NCBI GenBank assembly: GCA_026936335.1
Contig: JAPMXV010000035.1
Span: forward strand, 124,001-188,000
Direction of reading: 5' to 3'
DNA length: 64,000 bases
Origin: Mantamonas sphyraenae
Taxonomy: Eukaryota; CRuMs; Mantamonadidae
Part shown: piece by piece, positions 11,256-23,500 of the stretch
How positions within the stretch are numbered: position 1 is the stretch's first letter
Layout of the letters: each line of letters starts with the position of its first letter
Notes under the pieces: generated by a model
What the model was told of the DNA's origin: nothing
The model's input: the letters and a program-made list of their open reading frames with translations, nothing else
The model's database searches: none
Translations under genes and position numbers: made by a program

Positions 11256-13585
11256 TCATCGGTAGAGAATGGTCTTGATCTGCTTGCGCTTGTTGCTTGG
11301 AGGCACGCCGTGTGCCACCGCCTTGCCGACTCGGTCCTTGAAAGAGGCCAGGTAGGTGGTCTTGCCTGCAAACTTCTTGCCACCCACCTTGAAGTGGTGG
11401 TCATTGATTTTGATGTCCACCGCCTTGCGTCGGGCGCCGCCCTTTTCGCCAAACTCGGAGGCCGCGGCTGTGGTGAAGCGTTCCTTGGTCTCCTTGTCCT
11501 TGTCCGGAGGCGAGAACGAGCCGTACTCCATGCGAATGTGATCCTGCAAGTGGTCGGGCACCTCCACCGCCTTGCCTGCCTGTGCACGCATGTGCCTGCT
11601 CATCATGGGTCGTCCCGCGGGACTTGCTGCCAGTTTTGCCAGCGAGCCCTGCTTGCGATTCTTCCACCGCTCCTGCAACTCCTGCTGGCGCAGCTTTTTG
11701 GGCTCTACAAACGAGTCCATAGCAGTGGAGCGCATGTAGCTGCCATCCTCCTCCTGCAGGCCCCAGTGCGACTCGTTGAGTTCTGCGCGCAGCTTGCGTG
11801 CACGTGCACGCTCCGCATCGCGTGCCTCGGGTGTGGGTTTTGCAAACGCCTCGCCCGTGCTGGTGCTGTAATCTGTGTACTCTCCACGGTCCATGCGGAT
11901 GTGGTCCTCTTGTTGCGCACCAACACCACCTTGCGCGAGTCCAGTCGCCCCTTGCGCTGCTCCCGCAACGAACGTCGCTTGAAGTTGTCACGTGCCTCTG
12001 TGGTCAGCGGTCCCCCCGGTTCCAGGTCGTCCCTGTGGTCCCAATGGTTGCGCTTCAGGTCGTCCGCCGTAAACTTGAACCCCTTGACCTCGCCTGCCGC
12101 ACGCAACCCACTCACATCCGCTGCGGCCTTGGCATCCTCAAAGTCCTTGGATGTCGTCGCAAACGGACGTGTGTTTCCCGTCCCATACTTGATTTTGCTG
12201 GAGTACAACTCGTCCGGGATGCGGTGGCGTACGTACTGGCTCTTCTTGAACTGCCCATACTCCCGCTGACTCTGTGTTTCCATGGGGGCTGGCTCCACAC
12301 CGGCCTGGTCGTCCAACACAAAGTTGCACACATAGTTGCGGTTGTCTCGCACAATCGTCCGTTCTCGCTTGGGCGGTTTGTGGTACTCCGGCACTTCCTC
12401 CAGCTGGAAATCCTTGTCGTACATCTCCTGCGCCTCGGAACGCGGCGTCTCGTGCCTCCCATCCCCTTCTTTCCACGACGTCCGTGTCAAATCCATGTGT
12501 GGACGCGTCACAGGCGCCGTCTTGGCCTTGAAGTTGTTTCGAAACTCCGTTTGGTGTCTGCGGGGTGACAACGCCCTCGTGTCAGCCTTGAGCTTTTCCG
12601 CGCTCGCGTGGGTGTGGTGCATGGTGTCATGCTGCTGGCTGCCACGGTGAAATCGATGGGAGTTGCTGCTACCACTCCACATGAGCGCACACACACACAC
12701 ACACACACTGTGCGCGTATGCCGCGTTTCCCCTCACTGATTAGGGGCTGGGGCGTTTGCTTCCTTACCGTTCCTGATCACTCGTGGCGTCGCCAAAGGTA
12801 AAGTGCGACGTGGCCTTCTGATCCTGGGCAATCTTGCGACGGCGCTCGGCATCCTTCTTAAAGTCTGTGGGGTGGGGTTGTGTGTGAGTGCCGGGGCGAG
12901 GCCAGTGCCGGGGGGTGTTGCGGGGGGTGCGGGCCGCCGCAACGGTCAACCGGGAGGCTGGGGAAAAAGGCAGGCGCCTACCTTCGGGATCGAGTTCGAT
13001 GAGACGCTGTGTCTGGCTCTGGGCACTGCCATTGGTGGTGTTGTACTGGTCGGGCAGCTTGGTGTTGCCTCGGGTCAGGTTGCGGCTGTTCCACTGGTTG
13101 ATTTTCACCGAGGTGCCGATGTTGCGCTCAACCACCTTGCGTCTCTCCTCGGCCAGCGACGGGTCGCTGCGTTTGTACTTGTATGTCATGCTGGTGGTGG
13201 AGCGGAAGGCGTTGCGCTTGTCCCTGGGCGTCATGTCGTCCTCCTGCAAGACAATGTTCTTCTGGTGCAGTGTCTCTTTGCGTTTGCGAGCCAGCTCCAG
13301 GCGCTTTTGCCGCTCCATGGCCCAGCGTTGGTAGTCCTCCTTCATGGTGGAAATCGGGATGGGTTCGCCTTCGTTCATGGCCAGGTGAGAGTGTTGTGTG
13401 GTCACCTCCAACTCCGATTGGCCAAACGTGTAGTCCCCCACGTCCGACGAGGCATCCGACGCCACGTCCCAGTCGTCCACAAGCTCAATTGTCTTTCCAT
13501 CCCGCTTCATGGTCTCCTGCTGGTTTTTGCGAATCTGCCGCGCCCGATTGGCTCGCACACGTGCAGCTGCATCCAGTGTGGACAT
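11256..13585 (-). CDS. Repeat protein, possibly flagellar (one apparent frameshift)
   Basis: I do not recognise a named family. The exons are 12982-13585, 12768-12864 and 11256-12557. The protein is very basic and polar and is built of short recurring patches rather than a globular fold. Examples are EDHIRMDRGEYTDY and QDHIRMEYGSFSPP in the last third, and a similar patch in the middle (QYVRHRIPDELYSSKIKYGT). The frame breaks at about 11905-11935. The first part ends with DSRKVVLVRN, while the DHIRM repeats continue in a second frame to the TGA at 11256. One missing base would give 667 residues. A 23-nt intron would also restore frame but is far shorter than any other here. The repeat style resembles proteins that coat axonemal microtubules; that role is inference. 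The gene is convergent with PDK1, 95 bp apart. Confidence 0.72.
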
Positions 13586-13726
13586 GGGAGAAAAGAGGAC
13601 TTTGCGTTGTCACAACCGGCGCAGCGATGTGGGGACTCCATTTGCTTGCCTCCTCTCTTCTGCCACTCGGTCGTTCTGACACTCACTCATTCACTCACTC
13701 ACTCACTCAGTATAATTCTCGTCCAC

Positions 13727-15503
13727 TCACATGACAACAACCAAAGTGGCAGCCAAAAGGGTGGCCAGCGTCCACGAGGCCACGCGGGCCATGGAAGCAG
13801 CGTCCGAGGTAGCCTTGGGGGTTGCAGTCGGGGTCGGGCTGGGTGAAGCTGAGGAAGAGGGCGTGGGTGTGGGCGTGGGCGTGGCACTGGGTTGGCCGTC
13901 GGTGTCCTCCTGTGCAGAAAGCACCTGGAAGCCAGCCAGCTCGGTCACCGACTCCACAGCAGCCACGTCTGCCTGCTGCTCGCCATCGGCGTTCTGCTCG
14001 TCCACCATGGCCACCTCCAGGATGATGGAACCCGAAGTCTTGCTGAGCACCAGAATGTTCTCCTCGGAGATGTTGGCACGCGCGGCGAGGGCACGGATGA
14101 CACGAGCCTCTGCGGTGCCGTTGAAGTCCTGCAGGCGACCAGCGAGACGCAGTCGCATGGTGCGTGCCAGGGGAGGACCCTGCACACGTCGCATGCGAGT
14201 CATGACACCGGTGCCCGGGCCATCCAGGTTGGTGGAGACATACGTGCGGTTGTCCGGCGACTGTTCGATCTTGATGTGGACCACCGTGCCCTGCATGTCC
14301 TTCCTGGTCGTGTAGCCGTAGCCCACCTTGATGGTGGTCTGGTTGACCCAGCGGTAGACGCCAAAGAAGGCGTTGACGTTGGTGCGGTTGCCTCCGTCCA
14401 GCTGGGACTTGCGGCACACCGAGTACGAACGGAACATGTCACCGTTGAAGGCAGTGGTCAACACACAGTCCTTGCTCTTGCCTGACCACACACCCTGCAG
14501 CCTGCGGTGCATCTGACGGTGCAGCGTCACGTTGAACGGGATCGGGTGTTGCTCACGCTCCACCTTGAGCATGTTCATGTTGCCCGACACGTTGGCAATC
14601 ACCGTCGTGCCCGGCATGGGCTTGTTGTCCGTCGTCTGCAGATACGTCACGCTTGCCTTGTTGCCCGGCAGCGTGCGGAACAGCGTAAAGTACGTCTTCA
14701 GACCACGAAGGGTCATCGATTCGTTCTTCGGCAGCGTGTGTGCAATGCTCAACGAATCGTCAATCAGGGACCATTCTTGCAGCGGTCCATTGGCCAATCG
14801 GTTCTCGCCCTTCCAGATGCCGTTGATCATCGGCGTCGGCGGCACGCGACGGAAGTGCGACACCGCCCTGTTCTCCACGTTCTCCAAACGCAATCCCATG
14901 TTGGTCACGTTGAACTTGAACAGGAACTTGTCGTGGAACACACCCTTGGGCAGCATCATCAGCTGCACACCCAGCAGGTCGCGGCGAAGGATGGAAAAGG
15001 TTCCCATGTACACACCACGGCTCCTTCCACACCCACCCAGGTTGAACAGGCCAAAGTTGCGCTCGTTGAAGTTCACCAGAGTGTAGCAACCGTTCTCCTC
15101 TGAACGCCACACTCCCTGTTGTCCCGCTTGCGTTTGTCAGTCGGCCGTTTCCAAGCCATGGGACAACCCAAAAAGGGGAAAAGCTTCGATTTCCGGACAA
15201 CCTTGGCCAAATCGGGAAAAACGTCAACACCGTTGGTCCGCCCATGCGCGTGCCACGGTCCCTCTAGGCACATTTGCATCAGTCACGCGCACTTACCTTG
15301 AGTCCACCATACACATTGTCGCGGTTAGGACGCGGCTGCGGTTGGCTGGGGCCCGAGTTGCTTCCGCCTCCTCCGGCTCCTGGAGTCGGGGTCGGAGGCG
15401 GCGGGTTGGGGTTGTTCCCGCCAGGACCCTGTTGCATGCTTGCACACACACACAGCAGCATGGTCATTGCCAAAATCGTCGATTTCTTGTTGAAGGACAA
15501 CAT
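13727..15503 (-). CDS. Secreted N-glycosylated surface protein with GPI-type tail
   Basis: Two exons (15297-15503 and 13727-15115) encode 531 residues. The N-terminus is a signal peptide (STILAMTMLLCVCASM). A Pro/Gly-rich spacer follows, then a ~330-residue extracellular region with at least eight N-x-S/T sequons (NVT, NES, NVS, NRT, NQT, NGT, NIS). Near the C-terminus is a small module with the pattern ARANISEENILVLSKTSGSI, resembling ferredoxin-like or SEA-like units common in protist surface proteins. A Pro/Thr/Ser stalk follows, and the protein ends in a bare hydrophobic tail (WTLATLLAATLVVVM) with no charged cytoplasmic residues. That arrangement suggests GPI anchoring. I cannot assign a ligand or enzymatic activity. 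The gene is divergent from CARMIL, with only 83 bp between start codons. Confidence 0.82.
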
Positions 15504-15586
15504 TGTGTTTTCCGTGATTTTCGAGGTTGGCGACGGCGGCGCAAAGCAATCTCAACACCCAAAAGCGCCCCACCTGCCACACGCAA

Positions 15587-18500
15587 ATGTCGTCGCTCTT
15601 CTCTCGATTGAAGAAGAACTCGTCAAACAAAAAGGCAGAGAAGGATGGCAGCAAGGAGAGTTCGGGACGGAGTGCGTCGCCGAAGCATCAGCTTCGAAGT
15701 GGGAGTCCCGGTCAGACCCGAGAGACGGGTGGCGCTTCTTCCCCCAAATCGAGTGGCAGTGGTCGCTCTGCCAGTCCCTCCCTTCGCTCCCGTGCCGGCA
15801 CTCTGCTGTCGGGCAGCGGAAGGCGGCTGCGTTCAGCCACCACCACGGGTCCCGCTCACATGACCGCCCCTGCGAGTGAAGTCAACTCGGAGGAAGAAAG
15901 TGAGTGTCTCCCGGCGAAATGCTGATTGGCCATTGTTGCCCTTTTTCGTGCCTCTGTGTCTCCTTCTGCAGCCGTACACACGCACGCTTTCTTGGCCTTT
16001 GATCTGGAGGCAGAGGGAAACAAGCACTGACCTTCCCTTTTGCTCCCTCCTACTCACACACAACGACCATTCACACACACAACACACACACCCCACGCAT
16101 CGTAGTGGCTGTTGAGGATGCCCTGCGAGACTACGACGAACCTGTGCAGTATGCGGGCTGGGCGTCGGTGAAGGAGGGGGTGGGCAGCAACAAACGCCTG
16201 TTGGGCGTGGGACACTTTCGCCTGCAAGTGCTCAAGGAGAACAGCCTCGTACGCGGCTCCTTCACCGTCCACAAGACCTTCCACCTGGTGTCCATGAAAC
16301 GTATTGTGTGCACCGACGACGACGTGATTTCCCTCCACTTTCCCGCGTACGTGATGCACGTGGCCAGCCAAGACGCTCCCACCCTCCTCTCGGCCCTCGC
16401 CCTGGCCTCTGCACGCATCACCCTGGATTGGCCTCCTGCCAAGCGCTGCGAATTCGACGTCACTGCCAATCCCAAGCTGGGAGGCGCCCTGGAGCGTGCA
16501 CAGACCCTTCGCTCGAAACACCCGGCCCAGCAATTCCTGATTGAGTACACCGCACAGGCCATGCGCGCCTGCGACACACTGGATCACATCCGAGAGTTTC
16601 TCGCCCACTTTAACGCACGCATGTACCACTTTGGCAACGAGGATGACCCCAGCGCAGCCGGCGATGCAGGCGACCTGTTGGAACGCAACGAACCGGCAGG
16701 CAGTGTAGACGCCCCGTCCGTGTACCACGCCTTTCGCGAGCGCCACCTGGACCTCTCCGAGTATCCGTCCATCACGACAGACCTTGGTGAGGAGTACGCA
16801 CTCAAGCTGTCCCCTGTGGTGTTGGCATTGCGACACAACAGCTGGTTTGAAGAGATCACCGTGGCGGACATCCCACGTGCAGACATCCTACAGGAGGTTT
16901 GTGTAGCTTTGGCTGTCAACACGTCCGTTCACACACTGAACGTGTCCAACACGGAGGTGGTGCACGGGTTTGGCGCGTGGGACGTGCGTTGGTGAGCAAC
17001 AAGCACAGTGCCCTCGCCCAGCTCGATCTGAGCTACAACACCCTCAAGGACAAAGGACTGGGCAATCTCTGCCAGGGCTTGGCCAACCTCAAACTCCGAT
17101 CCCTGGACATTTCCTACTGCAAAGTGACCCCAAAGGGGTTTGACACTCTGTTTCGCACCTTTGCCCAGAACGAGCATCTGTCTCGCTCCCTCAACGCACT
17201 CAACTTGTCGCACAACAGACTCACCTTTGATGGCTCCAAAGCCATGGCCACGTGGTTGGAAAGCGTCAAGGACGTGCCTCTGGTCACCCTGCTGCTGGCA
17301 AACACGTCCGTCAAGTTTGAGGAAATCGGCCCTCCCATGTGTACCGCCTTTCCCAAACTGGCCATCTTGGACCTGTCACGCAACCACATCAAGCAGAACG
17401 CAGCCAGTGCCCTGGCCGCCCTTGCCTCCACGACCCCGAGTCTCACCGACTTGGATTTGAGCGAGTGCGACGTGGACGCTCGCTTCGTGGCCACCATCCT
17501 ACTGCCCATGGTTTCCGAAGAGGGCCGGGAAGCAACCATGTTCTGCGCCGATGGCGTAAACTTTGGCGAGGACGTGGGCGAGTCGTTGGAGCCCGTGTTG
17601 TCCCTGAACCTGAACCTGCACACCCTGGACATCACAGGGGCCATGGTAGGAGGCGACACTCTGGTGGCCCTGCTCAAGAGTCTGGCCAAGGCACCCAACA
17701 AATCGCATGAGCTCCGTTCCCTCTCGCTGGGATGCAACGTGTCCGCAAAGACCAGCGACTTTAAGAAGGACGACGTGTGCTCGCTCATGGCCGCCTTTGT
17801 GGCCAAACGCAAACTCGAACACTTTTCATGCACGGGCAGTGACAAATGGCATCTGGGCCCGTCGATGTCCCTGTTTGTGAAGAAAATGGCCGAACACAAA
17901 ACGCTGGAGATGCTGGATGTCACAGGCAATCGCATGGGCGACGAGGGCGCCAAGGCCATGGCCATCTGCGTGCGGTTGAACAAGTCGATCACCTCGCTGG
18001 CGTGGGACGAGAACGAAATCAGCGTGCAGGGCTTCTCTCGCTTTGGCAAAGCGCTGGCATCCAACTTTCAGATCCGCGAAATGACGGAGCAGGAGGCCGA
18101 TTTTGCACGCATCCTCAAGATCGGAGGTGACTTTTCCATTGACAACCCGCACATGATTGCTCGCAACATCGCCAAGTGTCTGGCAAGCAACACAGAAGTG
18201 TACGAAAACGGACAGAACTTTGTCGATTTCGACGGGGCCGACGTCGATGTGGCCAAGGTACAAGAGCAACAGGATGCCATGGCCGAGTCGTTCAAGCAGT
18301 TGCTCGGGGATGACACCAACGACGACAGCGAGAGCGATGTGCAGGATGAGATGGGTGACGACGGGGAGGATGGGGAAGAGAATGGGGAAACAGGCAGGGG
18401 TGGTGATGGGGCTGGTGGTGGTGGTGGCGGCGGCGGCGGGATGCGCGAGAGTGTGGTGCGTAGGAAGGACGCAGAGGAAGACTGGGCCATGCTGGATTCG

Positions 18501-20524
18501 CTGCTGAACGAATCGTCGAGGATGAGCATGCGGTTTGACATGTCCGCCATGGACGAAGAAGCCATTGCACAGATGAACAACGAGTTTCTGAGCAAGAAGA
18601 GTGTGGCAGCACAGGGTTTTGGAGGCGGTGTGATGGCAGAGCTGCGCAACAAGCAGCAGGAAGAACAGCAAGGAGGCAGCAGCAAAGCACAGGGCAAACA
18701 GCAACAGCAGCCAGCAGTAACGGAAACAGAGGAGGCACAGACACCGCAAGATGATGAAAACCAGCAGAACGAGGAGGAACAGATGCTGGCGGCCACACGA
18801 CTGGCACACAAATCGCTGAACAAGCGCCAGAGCCGCATGAGTCTGAAACCGGGCCAGACGCTGGATTGGAAGAGTGGAGGCATGTCGATGGCCATGAGCG
18901 CGGGTATGGGCAGTGCATTGGCTGCTGCCGGGGGTGGGTCATCCTTGTCCACTGCAGCTGGAGCATCCTCGTCGTCATCATCGTTGTCGACTTCATCGTC
19001 TTCATCGTCATCGTCGGGGTCCAGTGAACCTGAACACAAACGACGCAACTCACACAGGTCGAGTGTGTACAGCATGGCAGCCATTCCATCGATTGGCGAC
19101 AACGAGGCAGCGTTTGAACAGGCGGGTGATGTGGACGACGACGACGTGGCTCTTGACTTTGATGCCCTGGACGATCTGCTCGGGGCAGCATTGGGAGCAG
19201 ACGACAGTGCAGGCGACGACGCAGGCTCAGTGGCCAGCAGTTCGGCGGACAACGATACAGACACAGGTTCAGATGCAGGAGCAAGTGGAGTGCCACGTCA
19301 CATGGAGCCAGAGACACGCTTGAAGCGTCTGGATTCACTGGATGCGATTCTGATGGCACCGTCGCTGCGAAACAACAGCCGCAGGAGGAACAACCGTCGA
19401 TACCGCCTCGCAAGTCGCCAGCCACAGTACAGGTGGCTAGCACAGAGGATGAAGAGGAGGAGGAGGAGGAGGAGGAACCGCCTGCGCCACCGCCGCGACG
19501 GAACAAGCCGGGGCATCTGGTGCAGCAGGTGCAACAGCAGAGTACAGTGCCGACACAGGAGGAGGGCAGCGTTGGTGGAAGCAGCAATAGCAGCAACCGA
19601 AGCAGCACGAGCTCCACCAAGCAGGAGGGACTGAATGAGCTGGACAGGCTGCTGATGGAAAGTGGGATCGCAGCCACAGGCGCAAACAACAGCAACAACA
19701 ACAACAACAACAGTAGCAGCAGCAGCAGCAGCACAAGCCAGGTGCAGGTGAACATTGTCGAGGAGAAGGAAGTTGTCCCGTTGCCGCCGGACAGCTTTGG
19801 GGTGCAACCGCTGCTTGAATACTACCTGGAAAAGATGAAACAGAGCAAGACGCATGCAGAGGGCATTGCGCAGAACCTGGCTGCAAACTGGATTGAGACG
19901 TTTGGCCACCTCAAATTGGTGCCGGTGCCGTTTTGGGAGCAGGGGTTGGGCATTCCTGGAGTGTTGGTGACGCAGATGGAGGAGTTGACCAGCCAGCTCA
20001 CGGGCGATGTCATCAAGGATCCCCTTGCGGACACGGTGAGTCTGGCGCTGGCGCACAACTCGTATGCCATCACCAAACTCATGATGCTCATTGCACGCGA
20101 CGGAGGCCGCTCTCCCGAAGATGCCCTGCCGTATGTGCAACTGCTTTCCCGGCACTGGATCACCGAAGCCAGTCACCTGGCCATGGTGCCCTCTGCCGCC
20201 TGGTATCGCATGCAACTGCCCACCTTGCTTCTCTTGCGCCTGCGAGCCCTCGTGCCCTTCAACGACCCCAACGGGCAGAGCGGTGGAGGTGGCGGCGGCA
20301 AGCGACTGCCGGACGAGTTTCCGGTGGCCAACCTCGTGGTCTTTGTGGCCTCCAAGCTGGGTCGCAACCAACAAGACGCCGCTCCGTATGTGCAGGGACT
20401 GGCCAACAGGGGCCTGGATACTGTGGGAACCCTGCGTGCCCTCGCCGACGACGTGTTTGCCTCTCTCGACATACCTCTTCTGCTGCGCGTAGAAGTCAAG
20501 CGTCTGATCGACCTGGTGGAGTGA
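15587..20524 (+). CDS. CARMIL-like actin regulator (two apparent frameshifts)
   Basis: CARMIL proteins bind capping protein and promote actin assembly at membranes. The exons are 15587-15899 and 16106-20524. The order is a Ser-rich N-terminus, a non-canonical PH domain (about residues 115-220), the helical linker with LRHNSWFEEITVAD, then about 14 leucine-rich repeats. The repeats end with the very CARMIL-like GNRMGDEGAKAMAI and ITSLAWDENEISVQGF. After a long Gln/Ser/acidic tail comes a proline motif (SIPPRKSPATVQV). The C-terminus is three repeats that look like SAM domains, which known CARMILs do not have. The frame breaks at about 16970-16985 (inside repeat 1) and about 19345-19375. One missing base at each restores frame and gives 1577 residues. 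The first break cannot be an intron without destroying a conserved repeat. The canonical CPI motif was not found. Confidence 0.85.
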
Positions 20525-20580
20525 CAAAATGAAGAAGCGCACACTTTTGACAAGATTGCGTCGCAGGTTTGATTGCGTCG

Positions 20581-23500
20581 TCACACCTTGCCTCCTCCTT
20601 GCAGAGTCTCTGTCTCTGTGTTGTCCGCAGCACGATCGCTGCCATTCTCGCTGCCACTCTCCTCGTCCTTCGTCGCTGCAGGTTTGGGTGCCGATTTGAG
20701 CGAAGAGGCTGACGAAGACGATTTGCGAGAGCGGAAGGATGCGTACTGCTCGTCCAGGCTGTCGATGCGATCAAGCTTGGCATCGTCCTTCTCCTCCAGA
20801 GCCTTGCGGACCACCATCCAGTTGTCGCTCATCTGCCGCTGGGCCAACCAAAAGTCCAGGTGCATGAGAAGGGCAAAGATGGCGCTCTCGCCAGCGAGAA
20901 TGCTAAAGTTGAGCCTATAGACAGAGGCCGGCTGGCGCGCTTGACCGGCGGGTGGTTTGAATGCCGTCATGAGCAGACCCAGGGAGGTGACAAACATGAG
21001 GACAAAGAGTAGAATTGCCAGTTTGCGCACCTGTCCGATGCCATACACCAAGTTGCGGTTGCGCACCATGCGACGCAAGTCTGCGCCCGGGTAGTACAGC
21101 ACATTGGCCTGAGCAATGGTAAACACGAGTCCTGCAATCATAAGCGACTTGCTGGTGGACGATTGGTTGGACTCCGAGTCGGCGTCGGTGCGTGTGGCCC
21201 CTGCCAACGACAGCAACACCACGCTGCCCACAGCGAACAGTGTGCCAAAGATCAACGACACCACAGGCATGCGAGGCTGCCAGGCTGCAATCCTACACCG
21301 CTGTGGCTCGTCTTCGTAATCCTTGGTGCGACGGAACACGGCGCACGAGTTGCATCCGCAGCACGAGCCCAAGGTTTACCAAGCGGCCCTCCTTGGGCGC
21401 AGGCTCCATGGCACGCGGATCCAAACCCGATTCCACCTTGAGTTGCATGCTACGGTAATCCTTGATGCTGACCACAATGCACGCAGCGATGCCGGCAAAG
21501 AAAAACACCAAAAAGGCGGTGCCCGATGATAGCGCCTCGGCCACACGTGCATCCTGCTGCGCATTGCGAATGGTGATGCCCTGGGTGCACAGGTTGACGA
21601 TGCAGAAGCCCAGAAAGATGTCCAGGAGGGTATGACGCCTGCGTGCAAAGGGGCGGGTGATGGCGTGGGCAAACACACTGGTGATGAAGACGATGATGAT
21701 GGCCACCGCACTCTGAATCGGCTGCGTGGTCCAAATCAAGGAAATGGCACCCACCAGACACTTGCGCAGCATGAGACACAGCTCCCACCACACAAACATG
21801 GGCTTGTACCGATCGAAAATGAAGCCCACGCGGGCCACAAAGGTCTCGTCGAGAAAGAGAAACTCGCGGCGCAGCTCCAGGGGCACGCCGGAGCGCCGAC
21901 GCACGAGGTAGATGACATACACAATGACGGAAAGGGTGCACATGAGGTAGAAGAGGCCAAAGATGACACCAGGGATGTAGGCAGCCCATTCGGGGCTTGT
22001 GAAACAGATGGTGGACGGGTAGGCATCCATGGTGGCACCGGCCTCGTGGAAGGTGCAATCAAAGACAGTGACCACTTTGATGAAGATGGGCAGAAAGGCA
22101 ACCATGAGGAGTTGCATCATCGCCTTGACCATGGTGGAACGTACGGCGGCAAAGTCGATGCGATCGGCGTCGTCGGGACGCAGGCGTTGCACGAGCTTGA
22201 GGACACCAAAGACAAACACGCAGGCAAGCATGAGGACACCGGGCATGGCAAGGAAGAAGTAATACTTGTCGATGAAGCGCACGTCGCGCCAGGTGCACTC
22301 GGGGGCGGCGGCATCGATGTTCAGGTTGACAAAGGACATGAAATTGAGGACGGAACGGACGTTGGGCGGATAATCAATCTGCAGGCTGATGACCTGACCC
22401 GCCAGTTGGATGTAGTCGACCATCTGCATCATGGCTGGCTGTACGGCCTTGATGCGAGGGTTGGTTGCCTTGCGGGCAAACACAAAGAGGAGCACCACCA
22501 TGACAAGGAAGGCCAGCAAGTATAGGTACGAGGTGATTTCCGGGGGACAGGCCTGGCAGGAGCCGCCGAGGAAGTAGAAGCCATCTACGCAGTTGAGGCA
22601 ATCGGTGCCGGAGGAGCCGGTGGGGCATGAGACACGCAGCAGGGTGTGGATGCGTGACGCAGGCGTCAGAGCATACACAGCGGTGATGAAAAAGTCGCTG
22701 CCATCAAACACGACGGCGTCGGTGGAGAAGTAATCGAGACGTGTGTTGAGATCGCCCGAGTCGCGACCCCACAGGTAGGCCAGGGTGGTTTTGTTGAAGG
22801 CCACGAGAGCACTGTTGAGGGTGCGAAAGACAACGGAAGAGGAGGTGAGCACAGGGTACAACTCTCGCACGTGGTACACAATGTTGCTGCTGATGTCCTC
22901 CTCGGTGCGGTTGGTGCCATACGTGTACTGACGATTGTTGGTGCGGCCCAGGAGTGTTCCATCGGAGCCACGGAACGCAAACAGTTGCACAAAGTCGGTG
23001 CGACTGCTGCCCAACACAAGCACAGAGTCGTCGGTGCCATTCCATCCCGGGGGACCGACCGCGGGCCGGTGATGCGGGTAGAATCCGGCATCCAGGGTGG
23101 TTTGCCACAATTGCCTGCCGTCCTGCAGACTGTACGCACGCACAAACCGGCTTGCGGCACAGGAGAGGTACACAGAGAGGTGGTTGTGGGACACTTCAAA
23201 GCCACACGAGTCCATGCGTGCGGTGACGTTGAACTCCCACACCCTGTGGATGGAGTGGGGCACACGGATGCGTGCAGTGGGGGAAGCGGGCACCAGTGAC
23301 TCGTTGCGCACGGCTGTGTGGAGGGAAGACACGTTGAACACCATCACAGAACCATACGAGGGCTGGTTGTTACTGTTGCTGACCAGGGTGAATCGTCCCT
23401 CGGGTGATCCATCCTCCGCTTGCAGCAACAGCAACCCATGTTGTGTGTGCACCGCACGACGCGATCGGTCGTTGGGCACGGGATTGATCCACTGTCCATT

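Noticed and set aside
11905-11940. A possible 23-nt intron in the repeat protein
   Set aside because: Other introns in the window are about 60-290 bp; a single missing base is simpler.
16970-17015. A possible 17-nt intron in CARMIL (GTGAGC to CACAG)
   Set aside because: It would restore frame but remove the conserved RALVSNKHSALAQLDLSYN repeat start; a one-base error keeps it.
18292-19755. A 487-codon minus-strand open frame
   Set aside because: It is antisense to the Ser/Gln/acidic tail of CARMIL and reads as repeated Leu, Ser and His.
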